NCBI GenBank assembly: GCA_963612735.1
Contig: CAVDWX010000019.1
Coordinates: forward strand, 1-35,431
Direction of reading: 5' to 3'
DNA length: 35,431 nucleotides
Origin: CAVDWX01 sp963612735
Lineage (GTDB): Bacteria > Bacillota_I > Bacilli_A > RFN20 > CAG-826
In this document: one piece after another, positions 21,759 to 30,684 of the stretch
Layout: every line of letters starts with the position of its first letter
How positions within the stretch are numbered: the stretch's first letter is position 1
Made by a program: the position numbers and the translations under genes
The notes under the pieces: generated by a model
Told to the model about the DNA's origin: nothing
The model's database searches: none
What the model saw: only the letters and a program-made list of their open reading frames with translations

Positions 21759-22286
21759 TTAAATATAATTAGATAAATCTTCAGGATCGGCAATCTTATC
21801 AAAAGATGGATCTAAAAAATTAACGATGAAACGATATTCAACCTCATGTATTTCATTATCTGAAAATCGAGCAAAACAAAATAAGCCAAAAATAAAATCG
21901 TAATATAAATAGGTGTCAGCGGTTAAAAATCTTGGTTTTCTAAATGAATCGATATCGTAATCAATATTTTCAATCAAATCACTATTTTTTACCTTATCTT
22001 TTATTTCATCTATTGAAAGAGGCTTACCGCCAAGAGTCGTTACTAATTTATTGATAAAATTGATATCTAATTCATGTATCTCATTATCTGAAATAGCAAT
22101 AAAGAGCAAAATATTGATTAAGGAATTGATAAATCGGTTCGCTTTAGCGTTAATAATATCTTTTTTACTAGCGTTAACTAGGGCATTAAAATATGGCGCA
22201 ATGCCGTTTACGATATTTTCTTCAACGCGTTCAGAAGGAAGAGAAAATACATATCGAAGCAATAGACCAGAATCAATCTTTCTCAT
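21759..22286 (-). CDS. TerB-like tandem-motif protein, copy 2
   Basis: 175 residues, paralogous to the gene at 19938-20495. It has two near-identical motifs, SDNEIHELD (66-74) and SDNEIHEVE (142-150), each after a hydrophobic helix (ILLFIAI and FGLFCFARF), again the TerB-like pattern. It shares DFIFxL and the following IVNFLD block with copy 1 (ITCFLD). It starts 2 bases past the stop of the LacI-family gene, so it is probably translationally coupled to that regulator. The length and spacing of the two motifs are conserved between copies. The function is unknown. No membrane segment or signal peptide is seen. Confidence 0.7.
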   Translation of the reverse strand: MRKIDSGLLLRYVFSLPSERVEENIVNGIAPYFNALVNASKKDIINAKANRFINSLINILLFIAISDNEIHELDINFINKLVTTLGGKPLSIDEIKDKVKNSDLIENIDYDIDSFRKPRFLTADTYLYYDFIFGLFCFARFSDNEIHEVEYRFIVNFLDPSFDKIADPEDLSNYI

Positions 22287-22288
22287 CT

Positions 22289-23296
22289 TTAAATTTTCCT
22301 TACACTATTGCCAATAACAAGCGTAGCGTCAACCTTTATCAATTTCACTTTTTCATCTTTATTTTTAATCAAAAGAATCAACTCTTGCGCTAATTTTGAT
22401 CCAATTTCATTAATATTTTGTCTCATCGAAGTGATTTGAATAGGCAGCAAATCGCCAATCGAAATACCATCAAATCCAGTAATAGAAATATCTTCTGGAA
22501 CTCTTTTTCCTAGGGAATTAATTTCTTTTAAACCAGCATAAGCGGATAAGTCATCCGAATACATAATCGCAGTAACTTCTTGATGATTATTTAAGATATC
22601 AATTGTCTCTTTTTTCACACCTTCATAATCAAAATATTGAACATATCTAATTGTGAAATCCTTTATGGGGAGATGAGCTTGATTCATCGCACTTTTAAAT
22701 CCTTGAACACGAATATTAGTAACCGCACTATTTTCTTCACCAGCAATGAAGACAATGTTTTTATGACCAAGAGAAATGAGATGATTAGTTAATTCAAACA
22801 TCGCTTTTTCATTATTAGTTTGAATAGAAGTAATCTTATCATCATAATAGTCAAAACCGACACACGGAATATCGCTATTAATTACTTCTTGAACACCTTT
22901 ATCTCTTAATGCGCCGAACAATAAAACTCCTGATACCGATCGAGAAGAACAATTTAGTAAGAACGAGCCCTTTTTCCCATGAATTAATTTATCAATAAAA
23001 AGTAAGTCATAACCTGCTTTATTCATCTCTAATTGAAAGCTCGATAATATCGAAGAAAACATTGGGTGAGTAAAAGGAGATTCACCATCTTTTAAGAAGC
23101 CTAAAATTCCAACATTAGAAGAAGAACCACGCGATAATCCCGCGGCTGCGGCATTAGGAACATACCCCATTCTTTCAATGACTTCTTTGATTCTTTTTTT
23201 AGTAGATTCAGGAATAGTTGGGTAATTATTAATAGCTTTAGAAACGGTCGAAGTAGAAACCTTACATTCACGTGCGATATCTCTAATTGTTATCAT
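22289..23296 (-). CDS. LacI-family transcriptional regulator
   Basis: 335 residues. The helix-turn-helix ITIRDIARECKVSTSTVSKAIN (2-23) and the hinge helix GYVPNAAAAGLSRG are clear LacI signatures. A periplasmic-binding-type ligand domain follows (VGILGFLKDGE, FIAGEENSAVTNIRVQGF, ITGFDGISIGDL). It should be a cytoplasmic, ligand-controlled repressor or activator. The ligand cannot be read from the sequence, and no sugar transport genes are nearby; deoD suggests a nucleoside or sugar link only weakly. TAGGAGGGCAATT precedes the ATG. A palindrome overlaps this ribosome-binding site, suggesting autoregulation. It is co-transcribed with TerB-like copy 2. Confidence 0.92.
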   Translation of the reverse strand: MITIRDIARECKVSTSTVSKAINNYPTIPESTKKRIKEVIERMGYVPNAAAAGLSRGSSSNVGILGFLKDGESPFTHPMFSSILSSFQLEMNKAGYDLLFIDKLIHGKKGSFLLNCSSRSVSGVLLFGALRDKGVQEVINSDIPCVGFDYYDDKITSIQTNNEKAMFELTNHLISLGHKNIVFIAGEENSAVTNIRVQGFKSAMNQAHLPIKDFTIRYVQYFDYEGVKKETIDILNNHQEVTAIMYSDDLSAYAGLKEINSLGKRVPEDISITGFDGISIGDLLPIQITSMRQNINEIGSKLAQELILLIKNKDEKVKLIKVDATLVIGNSVRKI

Positions 23297-23307
23297 AATT
23301 GCCCTCC

Positions 23308-23325
23308 TAGGAAAATTGTTTCCTA
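23308..23325 (-). promoter_or_regulatory. Candidate operator overlapping the lacI-family ribosome-binding site
   Basis: The palindrome TAGGAAA/TTTCCTA with a 4-base centre (18 bp) ends 12 bases before the start codon and overlaps the first bases of the Shine-Dalgarno sequence. Its size fits a LacI-family operator, though it lacks their common central CG. Autoregulation is inferred. Confidence 0.45.
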
Positions 23326-23390
23326 AAAATGATAGAACATATTTTATCTAAAATAAAGAGACTACATTTTCTAAAATTCTGCTTAATTAA

Positions 23391-23417
23391 TAAAAAGGCT
23401 CATATAATTACAAGCCT
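23391..23417 (-). terminator. Weak terminator after tRNA-Arg
   Basis: On the minus strand, AGGCT/AGCCT (12-base loop) is followed by UUUUUAUU, 11 bases past the tRNA CCA. The stem is short, so this is a moderate call. The stretch from 23326 to 23390 shows no other feature. Confidence 0.5.
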
Positions 23418-23427
23418 AATCATCTAT

Positions 23428-23504
23428 TGGCGCGCTTGACAAGACTCGAACTCGTAACCTCCAGATTCGAAGTCTGGCATTCTATCCAGTTGAATTACAA
23501 GCGC
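23428..23504 (-). tRNA. tRNA-Arg (anticodon TCG)
   Basis: A 77-base cloverleaf with acceptor GCGCTTG/CAAGCGC, discriminator G and encoded CCA. The anticodon stem CCAGA/TCTGG holds the loop CTTCGAA, so the anticodon is TCG. The T loop GTTCGAGTC is canonical. It lies 34 bases past the stop of the zinc ATPase gene on the same strand; a TATAAT box 8 bases upstream lacks a clear -35. Confidence 0.93.
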
Positions 23505-23538
23505 GTGACAATATTATATATTATTTGTCATAAAAGCA

Positions 23539-25680
23539 TTATCTTTTCTTTAATTCTTTATCATGATCAATTTTTCGATAAAGGATTAATAATGAATTGA
23601 TAACTAATAATACTGTTACTCCAGTATCTCCTAATACTGCGACATACATTGGAACATTGACCTTCGCGGCCACTAATGCCATAATCCCAATCTTAATAAA
23701 TAGAGCAAAGATGATATTAAAGATAGATACATTACGAGCAATTTTAGCTATTTTTAAAGCATCAAACACCTTCGCTGGATCATCATTCATAATGACGACA
23801 TCCGCATTTTCAACCGCCATATCGCTACCAATTCCACCCATTGCAATACCGACATCACTTAAAGAAATGCAAGGTGTGTCGTTAATCCCGTCACCAATAT
23901 AAGCTGTTGTACCTTTATTATCCTTCATTTCTAATTCTAGATATGATTCTTTTTCTTCAGGTAATAAATTAGCATGCCATCTATCAATCCCTAATTTAGT
24001 GCACACATCTTTAGCATTAATTTCATCATCGCCAGTAAGCAAAATGATTTCAACTTTATTCTTATGAAGCAGATCCACCATCGGTTGAGCATCTTCTTTA
24101 ATGGTATCGCTTAAAATAATATAACCAAGATATTTTCCGTTAACCGCACAGTGAACATCACAACCGATTTCGTGAGGAGTTAGACATTCTATATCGTATT
24201 TAGCTAATAGCTTTTTTGAGCCCACTAAGATTTTTTTATTATGATAAGTTGTTTCAACGCCAAACCCTGCAATTTCGGTATAATCTTTTTGTTCTGCAGC
24301 CAATTTGCGCAAATCTTTTTCATGACAAATCGCTCTTCCAATCGGGTGAGTGGATAAACATTCTCCGCAATATATGGCTTCCATCAACTCTTCTTCTTTG
24401 CAGTCAATAGGATGAATATATTGAATAGAAAACGAACCATGCGTAATCGTTCCAGTTTTATCTGTCACTAGTTTTTTTAACTTAACTAATTCATCTAAAT
24501 AATTAGTGCCTTTAATAACAATACCTCTTTTACTTCCTAAACCAATCGCGGAAAAATAAGCAAGTGGAACAGATATCACAATAGCACAAGGACAAGAGAC
24601 CACTAAGAATTCTAAACCTTGATAAACATAGTTTTCCCAATCTTTACTTATTAACCCACCTATCACGATATATAAGAAAGAGATTAAGACAACAGTGGGC
24701 GTATACCAACGGGCAAATTTGGTGATGAATTTATCGGCTTTCGATTTCTTTTCACCACTATTAGAGATGAGCTCGATAATTTTAGCAACCTTAGAATCTT
24801 TATATTCTTTATTTACTTTAACCGTAATGCTCCCAGTTTTAACTAAACAGCCGGAATATACTTCATCATCTATACTCGCTTTTTTGGGAGTGAATTCCCC
24901 AGTTAAAGAAGAAGTATCAATACCAGCTTCCCCGTCCACAACGACTCCATCAACTGGAATTCTTTCTCCGACTTTAATAATGATCAAATCGCCAACTTTT
25001 AATTCGTCTGGTCGAACAACTTTAACTTCATTATTTTCAATTAATGATGCAGTTTCTATTCTGATATCCACAGCTGACATAATCGCAGCTTTACTTTTAT
25101 TCGTGGCAATGCCTTCAATGGCACTTCCAATTTGAAATAAAGTAACCACTAAGATGCATTCTACAAAGCTTCCTTTTTGCATCGATTCAAGAACAAATGC
25201 ACCCGTTACTGCAATAATGATTAACAAGAATTCGTCAATTGGATTTTCTAAATGAATAATATGATTAATAACTTTATAAATAATGTCGTAAGAAATAATA
25301 ATTAAGGCGACAAGAGCCACTATAAATCTGACCCAAAAGAAATTATCTCCCCTAAAAGCGGTGACATTTAAAATCAAAGCGATGACTGAAAAGATGATTC
25401 TTCCGATAAGAATATATAGTTCTTTTGTTAATATTTTATTAGTCTTATGAACCCCGCCAGCGGATTCATTTATTTCAATAGGATCAGTTTCCACTTCTTT
25501 AATGAGACCTAAGATTTCAGGAATACTCATTTCTTTGTCTTTAAATGTGATATAAAGACGATTGCCTGAAAAATCAATACGAGCGTAATTGATATTTTTA
25601 TTTCTGTTTAAATGTGCTTCGACCTTCGCAGCGCAATTTGCACAATCAAATCCAGTGATATTATAAGCTTTCTGAATCAT
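23539..25680 (-). CDS. Heavy-metal P1B-type ATPase, zinc/cadmium/lead type
   Basis: 713 residues. The N-terminal HMA domain has GFDCANC (Cys13, Cys16). The A-domain has LTGEF (259-263), then CPC in the sixth membrane helix (SCPCAIV, 362-368), the phosphorylation site DKTGTITHG (407-415, Asp407), THPIG in the N domain, TGDD and GDGINDTP. TM7 carries Lys663 (ALFIKIG) and TM8 Asp685 (LGDTGVTVLL), the pair that marks Zn/Cd/Pb exporters (ZntA/CadA) over copper pumps. It exports divalent metal at the cost of ATP. It overlaps the upstream SmtB-type regulator by 20 bases, and GGAGGAAAAAGGTC is its ribosome-binding site. Confidence 0.93.
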   Translation of the reverse strand: MIQKAYNITGFDCANCAAKVEAHLNRNKNINYARIDFSGNRLYITFKDKEMSIPEILGLIKEVETDPIEINESAGGVHKTNKILTKELYILIGRIIFSVIALILNVTAFRGDNFFWVRFIVALVALIIISYDIIYKVINHIIHLENPIDEFLLIIIAVTGAFVLESMQKGSFVECILVVTLFQIGSAIEGIATNKSKAAIMSAVDIRIETASLIENNEVKVVRPDELKVGDLIIIKVGERIPVDGVVVDGEAGIDTSSLTGEFTPKKASIDDEVYSGCLVKTGSITVKVNKEYKDSKVAKIIELISNSGEKKSKADKFITKFARWYTPTVVLISFLYIVIGGLISKDWENYVYQGLEFLVVSCPCAIVISVPLAYFSAIGLGSKRGIVIKGTNYLDELVKLKKLVTDKTGTITHGSFSIQYIHPIDCKEEELMEAIYCGECLSTHPIGRAICHEKDLRKLAAEQKDYTEIAGFGVETTYHNKKILVGSKKLLAKYDIECLTPHEIGCDVHCAVNGKYLGYIILSDTIKEDAQPMVDLLHKNKVEIILLTGDDEINAKDVCTKLGIDRWHANLLPEEKESYLELEMKDNKGTTAYIGDGINDTPCISLSDVGIAMGGIGSDMAVENADVVIMNDDPAKVFDALKIAKIARNVSIFNIIFALFIKIGIMALVAAKVNVPMYVAVLGDTGVTVLLVINSLLILYRKIDHDKELKKR

Positions 25681-26044
25681 GACCTTTTTCCTCCATTACG
25701 TGTTCATAAACAACGTGCAATAAAACCTTGATATGTCCATCCGCTAAAGAATAATAGACGCGTTTTCCTTCTTTTCTAGCAAAGACTAATTTATTGTTTT
25801 TTAAAACTTTTAGTTGATGTGAAATTAATGATTGAGAGCCACATACTATTTCCACTATTTCATTAACGCATCTTTCTACCATGCAATTATAATTACACAA
25901 TTCGCCGTGATCTTTTTTAATATGTTCACATTCATTATCATCAAGTAATGAAATCAAAATTTTTAATCTAGTGAAATCGCTTGTCACATTGAGTAAAGTT
26001 TCCATTTCATCTATCGTTTTATCTGATATTTTTAAATAATCCAT
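25661..26044 (-). CDS. ArsR/SmtB-family zinc-responsive repressor
   Basis: 127 residues from ATG at 26044, preceded by TTAAGGAGAAGAAT. The winged helix is LISHQLKVLKNNKLVFARKEGKRVYYSL. The C-terminal helix has the alpha-5 metal site pattern D-x-H-x10-H-x2-E (Asp102, His104, His115, Glu118), as in SmtB and CzrA, indicating Zn2+ or Co2+ sensing. An unusual Cys-rich segment lies between the second and third helices: Cys39, 50, 54, 59 and 68, longer than the ELCVCD loop of CadC. It could form a second metal site. It represses its own operon from the operator at 26069-26088 and releases when zinc rises; that is inferred from family and site. The overlapping gene is the metal exporter. Confidence 0.92.
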   Translation of the reverse strand: MDYLKISDKTIDEMETLLNVTSDFTRLKILISLLDDNECEHIKKDHGELCNYNCMVERCVNEIVEIVCGSQSLISHQLKVLKNNKLVFARKEGKRVYYSLADGHIKVLLHVVYEHVMEEKGHDSESL

Positions 26045-26065
26045 ATTCTTCTCCTTAACGCAAAT

Positions 26066-26095
26066 ATTATATGAATGGTTGTTCATATATGTCAA
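26066..26095 (-). promoter_or_regulatory. Zinc-operon promoter with SmtB/CzrA-type operator
   Basis: On the minus strand, a perfect TTGACA (26090-26095), an 18-base spacer and a perfect TATAAT (26066-26071). The spacer holds a palindrome, ATATGAA/TTCATAT with a 6-base centre (26069-26088), which overlaps the -10 box. TGAA...TTCA halves of this kind are the known ArsR/SmtB-family target, so binding would block polymerase. It lies 22 bases above the repressor start. Confidence 0.88.
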
Positions 26096-26134
26096 ATAAA
26101 ATGTTTCCTTATCTTCATAAGTGGCAATTTAGAG

Positions 26135-26163
26135 TTGAAATTTATGGATGATATAAATATAAT
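26135..26163 (+). promoter_or_regulatory. Promoter of the large lipoprotein gene
   Basis: TTGAAA (26135-26140), exactly 17 bases, then a perfect TATAAT (26158-26163). The start codon is 67 bases further on, after GAAGGAAAGGGAG. The region between here and the zinc-operon promoter contains no gene. Confidence 0.8.
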
Positions 26164-26229
26164 CTTTGCATTCTTTAAATTACTATGTGTACGCATATTA
26201 ATAAAAAAGAAGGAAAGGGAGTTCAAATT

Positions 26230-28698
26230 ATGAACAAAAAAAGTTTATTTGTTACCTTATTAACAGCCGGACTTTTAATAACATCCTGTGGAACAAAAGT
26301 AAGTTTATCAACTCAAAGTAGTTCTAGTTTATCTAGTGGTAGCTCTAGCTCATCTAATAGTAATATTGATGTTGAAAGTTCGTGGTCACCTGAAGAAGAA
26401 GAATTGCTTGAAAAATATTGTGGTGAAGTAATTCCTTATCCAGAAGGATTTCTTTTTGGTGAGGTAACAGTCGAAGAAGTCGTTGAATACGATGATTATT
26501 ATGATGAATATTATCATCTTGAAATTAGCGATGAAGGAACTAATTTTACACTTGAAGAATATTACATTATGCTCGAAGAAGCCGAATGGAATACTATCAA
26601 AACCTATAGTGGTAATATAGTACAAACCGATACATCAGGCACTGATTTTGTTGAATTAACCAAAGCTGGCGAAGAAAACGGATTCGAAATCTTATATTTA
26701 TTCCAAGATGCGTATAAAGACAACGAAGGAAATACCGTTAGTTCCGCAAATATTATTAGATGCTACAACGATTTATATTCTAAGCCCACAAGTGCAACAT
26801 CTTGGAAAGAAGACGAAGTAGATACTATTAAATATATCACCACGACCGCGCTACCATTTATTAAGGTAGGTGGAATTTATCAATTAGGCTGTGCTAGCAG
26901 CGATATTTTAGTTATTAGAGATAATTATGTCGAAGATTTAACTAGTGATTACGCTAATTTATTAAAGAACGATGGTTTCGTTTTAGATACTGATTATTCT
27001 AAAAAATATGATCAATTTATTTTAGTTAAACAGTTAAATGACGGATCATATTTATTAGCTCGACTTTATTATTTTGCGGGTAACGTTTTCTACATTACTT
27101 ATATACCTAATGAAAAAGAACATAAATCATGGCCAAGTGATATCGTCGAAGAGATTAAAAAAGCTACCGGTGTAACCGTTCCAACTTTTGAAGTAGCTGA
27201 AAATGGTACATATATCACTTATAAAAAGAACGATACTTATCACATTTATACAACCGATTTATCAGACGATTTTGATTACGATGAATATAACGGGAATCAG
27301 CTTCAAATTCTAGATTTAAATTGGGAAGAAACAATTTCCTTCAAATGCTATTACTTAGTGGATGATTATTATAATGCCATTGGTTTTGGAGTTGGAATTA
27401 CCGTTACAACTCCAACGTCAACATTTACCGCTTCTTGGCCAAAAGATGTCATTGATGATGTGATTAAAAATACATTAGATATAAATGATGTCACCTTACT
27501 AGACTTTGAAGGATTTACTCTTCCAAAAGAAGGCAAAAATGTCAAATATGAAATCTATGGACAAGAGGTCTATCAAACAGCATATGAGTATTATTATGAT
27601 GATATCAAAGAATATCCATTCTTATACGATTTAGCAGATGACGCTAGCGATGAAGAAATCAAAGCCTTAGCGGATTCCTTAGCCAAAAAGGAAATGGGCA
27701 TTAAAGTTTCAGTCTATGATGTTGACGCTAAAGCATATGAAACTTATGAAGCCATCTTCGAAAATGGATGCTGGTATAAATCTTATGATGAATACGGATA
27801 TACCTATTTTGAAGATCCAACTGGCACATTAGCAATTACTTTAACTTCCGCTTCTGATCCTTCTCATAATGATGAAGGACTCACAACTTTCTTTATTCAC
27901 TATGGCAGTGGAGAAGAACATACTCCTGAATTATCATTCAATAATGAAGAAGTTGAAATGGTAGCGGGTCAATCTACGGACTTCTATTACAGTAAATCTA
28001 TGCTTCCTTATGATGTTACTTTTAGTGCTGATAATGATAAAGTGACATTAACTGAAAAAGATGAATATGTCGAAGTCAAACTCGATGAAAGCGTTGAAGT
28101 AGGAACTAGTATTGTTATTACTGCAACTATAACTGATAAAGACGGTAAAACTTATACTGCAACTAGTACTATTACTGTTGTTGACGCCATTTATTACACT
28201 CCAACTACCGCGATTGATGCTGTTAATGAACTAATCAAAGCTAAAGGTTATGAACCAACTCTAACTTATGCTACTAAGGATGAAGATGGTAAATTCCTAA
28301 ACCTAGATACCATTGAATTAAATCTTGGAAAAGACGTGAGTGCTGATGAAATTAAAAATTTAGTCACTTCTTCATTCACCATAGAAGGCTTCACCCCACT
28401 TGTGGAGGAAGATGATGAAGATGACTGGGATGATGATTATTGGGATGATGATTTTAACGCTAATGAATTAATTTTAAATAATTTAGTAAGCGTAAAGAGT
28501 GTTAGACACAGTGAGACTGATGAAGAAACTAGCGAAACAACACTTAATTGGAAAGCTGAATCTTTGCCTTATAACGGCGAAGAAATCGAAAGTGAATTCA
28601 TTATGTATGTCTTAAGCAATGAATTCTGCATGGTCGATGTTGAATATCATGTCTTCACTTATCAAGGAGACGTCATTCTTCTTATCTACACTTACTAA
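26230..28698 (+). CDS. Large multi-domain surface lipoprotein
   Basis: 822 residues. The signal peptide MNKKSLFVTLLTAGLLITSCG has lipobox ITSC and lipidated Cys20, followed by a Ser-rich tether (about 25-50). Repeated modules follow: blocks with WPSDIVEEIKKATGVTVP and WPKDVIDDVIKNTLDI are near-copies separated by about 100 residues. A domain resembling a bacterial Ig-like (BIG2) fold starts near PELSFNNEEVEMVAGQST and ends TATSTITVV. Near the end is an acidic cluster, EEDDEDDWDDDYWDDDF. The sequence is very rich in Asp, Glu and Tyr. No enzyme motif is recognised; an adhesin or cation-binding surface protein is a guess. ATG at 26230 is chosen over an upstream ATG because it opens the signal peptide and has a good ribosome-binding site. 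Confidence 0.8.
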   Translation: MNKKSLFVTLLTAGLLITSCGTKVSLSTQSSSSLSSGSSSSSNSNIDVESSWSPEEEELLEKYCGEVIPYPEGFLFGEVTVEEVVEYDDYYDEYYHLEISDEGTNFTLEEYYIMLEEAEWNTIKTYSGNIVQTDTSGTDFVELTKAGEENGFEILYLFQDAYKDNEGNTVSSANIIRCYNDLYSKPTSATSWKEDEVDTIKYITTTALPFIKVGGIYQLGCASSDILVIRDNYVEDLTSDYANLLKNDGFVLDTDYSKKYDQFILVKQLNDGSYLLARLYYFAGNVFYITYIPNEKEHKSWPSDIVEEIKKATGVTVPTFEVAENGTYITYKKNDTYHIYTTDLSDDFDYDEYNGNQLQILDLNWEETISFKCYYLVDDYYNAIGFGVGITVTTPTSTFTASWPKDVIDDVIKNTLDINDVTLLDFEGFTLPKEGKNVKYEIYGQEVYQTAYEYYYDDIKEYPFLYDLADDASDEEIKALADSLAKKEMGIKVSVYDVDAKAYETYEAIFENGCWYKSYDEYGYTYFEDPTGTLAITLTSASDPSHNDEGLTTFFIHYGSGEEHTPELSFNNEEVEMVAGQSTDFYYSKSMLPYDVTFSADNDKVTLTEKDEYVEVKLDESVEVGTSIVITATITDKDGKTYTATSTITVVDAIYYTPTTAIDAVNELIKAKGYEPTLTYATKDEDGKFLNLDTIELNLGKDVSADEIKNLVTSSFTIEGFTPLVEEDDEDDWDDDYWDDDFNANELILNNLVSVKSVRHSETDEETSETTLNWKAESLPYNGEEIESEFIMYVLSNEFCMVDVEYHVFTYQGDVILLIYTY

Positions 28699-28719
28699 TC
28701 TATAAAATTAATAAAAGAT

Positions 28720-28748
28720 GAGGGGCTAATGGAGCTCCTCGTTTTTTT
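28720..28748 (+). terminator. Terminator of the large lipoprotein gene
   Basis: An 8-bp stem GAGGGGCT/AGCTCCTC with one G-U pair (28720-28740) is followed by GT7, 21 bases past the stop. Its tail overlaps the last two bases of the convergent recD. Confidence 0.85.
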
Positions 28749-30681
28749 ATGCGATATTCGTGTCGCGCTTAATTATCGTATTTTTAGCATCGAGAAGTCT
28801 CTCTTGATTAGATAAGATATAGGTATCCCCTTTAGTGCGCGTAATAGCGGTATAAACAATTTGTCGATTTAAAAGAGGATGACCCTTTTTAGTGGGTAAT
28901 ATCACTAAGATATTTTTATAGTCTGAACCTTGTGATTTATGAATGGTAATAGCGTAGGCATTAGAAAAATCAGACGAAGAGATGAGATAAAGCGGATAAA
29001 ACATATATCCCCCTAATTTAAATATTTTCCCGTCAATCTTTTGATTATTTTTAATGAGAATAGAATCCTTCTCAATCATTAAATAAAGAGTTTTATCATC
29101 TTTAAAGGTGACAAGGATCCCTGAATCTCCATTAGCTAAATCTAATAATTTATTGTTTTGATTAATAATAATTAATTCACCTGGATAAAAGCCTTGTTTA
29201 GAAGTAGCCTTATCTTTATTAATAAATGTTGCTTTTATATATGCGTTAATATTTTTAGTTCCTCTAACACCTTCATTTTCCGCGCATAATATGGAAGCGT
29301 TTTTAACACTTTTTTCGAATAATTTTTTTAAATACGACATATCATCAAAGGGAATATCACTAGCCATATCTTGCAAGTCTTCAAAATAAGCACTACTAAA
29401 ATTAAAGACCGCTTTTTGAATAATGTCTTTCTCTTTATAATTGCTTCCACTTATCGGATTAGCAAAATAATAAACAGGATTGGTGATATTATTTTTATTT
29501 TCTTCAATGGTCAAAAATTCATTTTTCCAATCTAGTTGAGGAAGAGCGACATTTTCATCGTTAATAGCGTTAGCTAATGTATATATAGGACTGCCAATTT
29601 TAAATCTAACCGCTTCCCCAAGTCGACAAATATTATCGTTATCTAATAGTGATTTTTTAACGATAAGTTCACCAAAAACCGCGCCTACATCCACTGAAGG
29701 AAGTTGATTTTTATCTCCCATAATATAAACGCGTGAATCATCAGGTATGGCCACTAATAAGGAGGCGAATAAACATATATCAATCATACTTGCTTCATCG
29801 ATAATATAGATGGAATTCTTTTTAAGCTGAAAAGTAGCATTATGCTTAAAAGCATGGGTATTAGAATCAATCCCTAAAAGAGAATGAATGGTGTATCTAT
29901 TTAAATTAGCGATTCTTTCCATAATATCAAAATGCTCATCTTTAAAAGAAGCAGTTAAACGTTCAAGTCCACCTTTAATGCTATCTTTCATCCGGCTTGC
30001 CGCTTTCCCAGAGGGTGCAATAAGATAAATTTCTTCATAATCGTTTTTATTCAATAATAACGCTAATAAAAGAAACAAGATCGATGTCGTCTTACCAGTT
30101 CCAGGTCCTCCAGTAATGACTAGATTCTTATTCAAACCCTTATTTAAAACATTAGCTTGACCTTCGGTTAAATAAAATCCATCGCTAATATTAGTGTAAT
30201 CAAAAGGAGGATTAGAAAAATAAGGTTTAAATAAACGATTTATAGCTTCTAATAACAATTTCCGAGCCACATTATTTTTTAGAAGATAAATCCAATCATC
30301 TTCAATGATAAATAATTTATTCTCATTAATAACACTGCTTAAATCATCATCTTTTAATTTATGTAGTGAAGAAGAAATAACATCATGAGATTTTGTAATA
30401 ATATAGTCATAAAGCTCGTTATCTAATATACCGATATCTTCTAATAATATTTTATTACCATTTAATTTATTGTCCCATTTAGACAATAATTTATCTTTAT
30501 TTAATGACATTGCAATATTGCCATCATCCGTTAAAGAAAAAAGAAGAGAAAATAAAATAAGATAATCATCTTTATCAAGAGAATCATCTAATTCATCGTT
30601 TATTAAATTAATAACTTCTTTCCATATCGGAGTAAGGAGTCGATTATTTATAAGTGCATCAACAAATTTAACGTATTCCAT
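28747..30681 (-). CDS. recD: RecD, helicase subunit of RecBCD exonuclease V
   Basis: 644 residues, close to E. coli RecD (608) and much shorter than RecD2. Walker A GGPGTGKT (191-198) follows LTEGQANVLNKGL, the Q-like motif. Other motifs are IHSLLG, IIDEASM (Walker B), GDKNQLPSVDVGAVFGEL and AITIHKSQGSDY. It is a 5'-3' SF1B helicase that works with RecB and RecC at DNA double-strand ends. The start is 3 bases past the recB stop, so the genes are coupled. Its N-terminal domain contacts RecC in known complexes, consistent with the recC and recB genes upstream. Confidence 0.93.
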   Translation of the reverse strand: MEYVKFVDALINNRLLTPIWKEVINLINDELDDSLDKDDYLILFSLLFSLTDDGNIAMSLNKDKLLSKWDNKLNGNKILLEDIGILDNELYDYIITKSHDVISSSLHKLKDDDLSSVINENKLFIIEDDWIYLLKNNVARKLLLEAINRLFKPYFSNPPFDYTNISDGFYLTEGQANVLNKGLNKNLVITGGPGTGKTTSILFLLLALLLNKNDYEEIYLIAPSGKAASRMKDSIKGGLERLTASFKDEHFDIMERIANLNRYTIHSLLGIDSNTHAFKHNATFQLKKNSIYIIDEASMIDICLFASLLVAIPDDSRVYIMGDKNQLPSVDVGAVFGELIVKKSLLDNDNICRLGEAVRFKIGSPIYTLANAINDENVALPQLDWKNEFLTIEENKNNITNPVYYFANPISGSNYKEKDIIQKAVFNFSSAYFEDLQDMASDIPFDDMSYLKKLFEKSVKNASILCAENEGVRGTKNINAYIKATFINKDKATSKQGFYPGELIIINQNNKLLDLANGDSGILVTFKDDKTLYLMIEKDSILIKNNQKIDGKIFKLGGYMFYPLYLISSSDFSNAYAITIHKSQGSDYKNILVILPTKKGHPLLNRQIVYTAITRTKGDTYILSNQERLLDAKNTIIKRDTNIA

Positions 30682-30684
30682 ATC

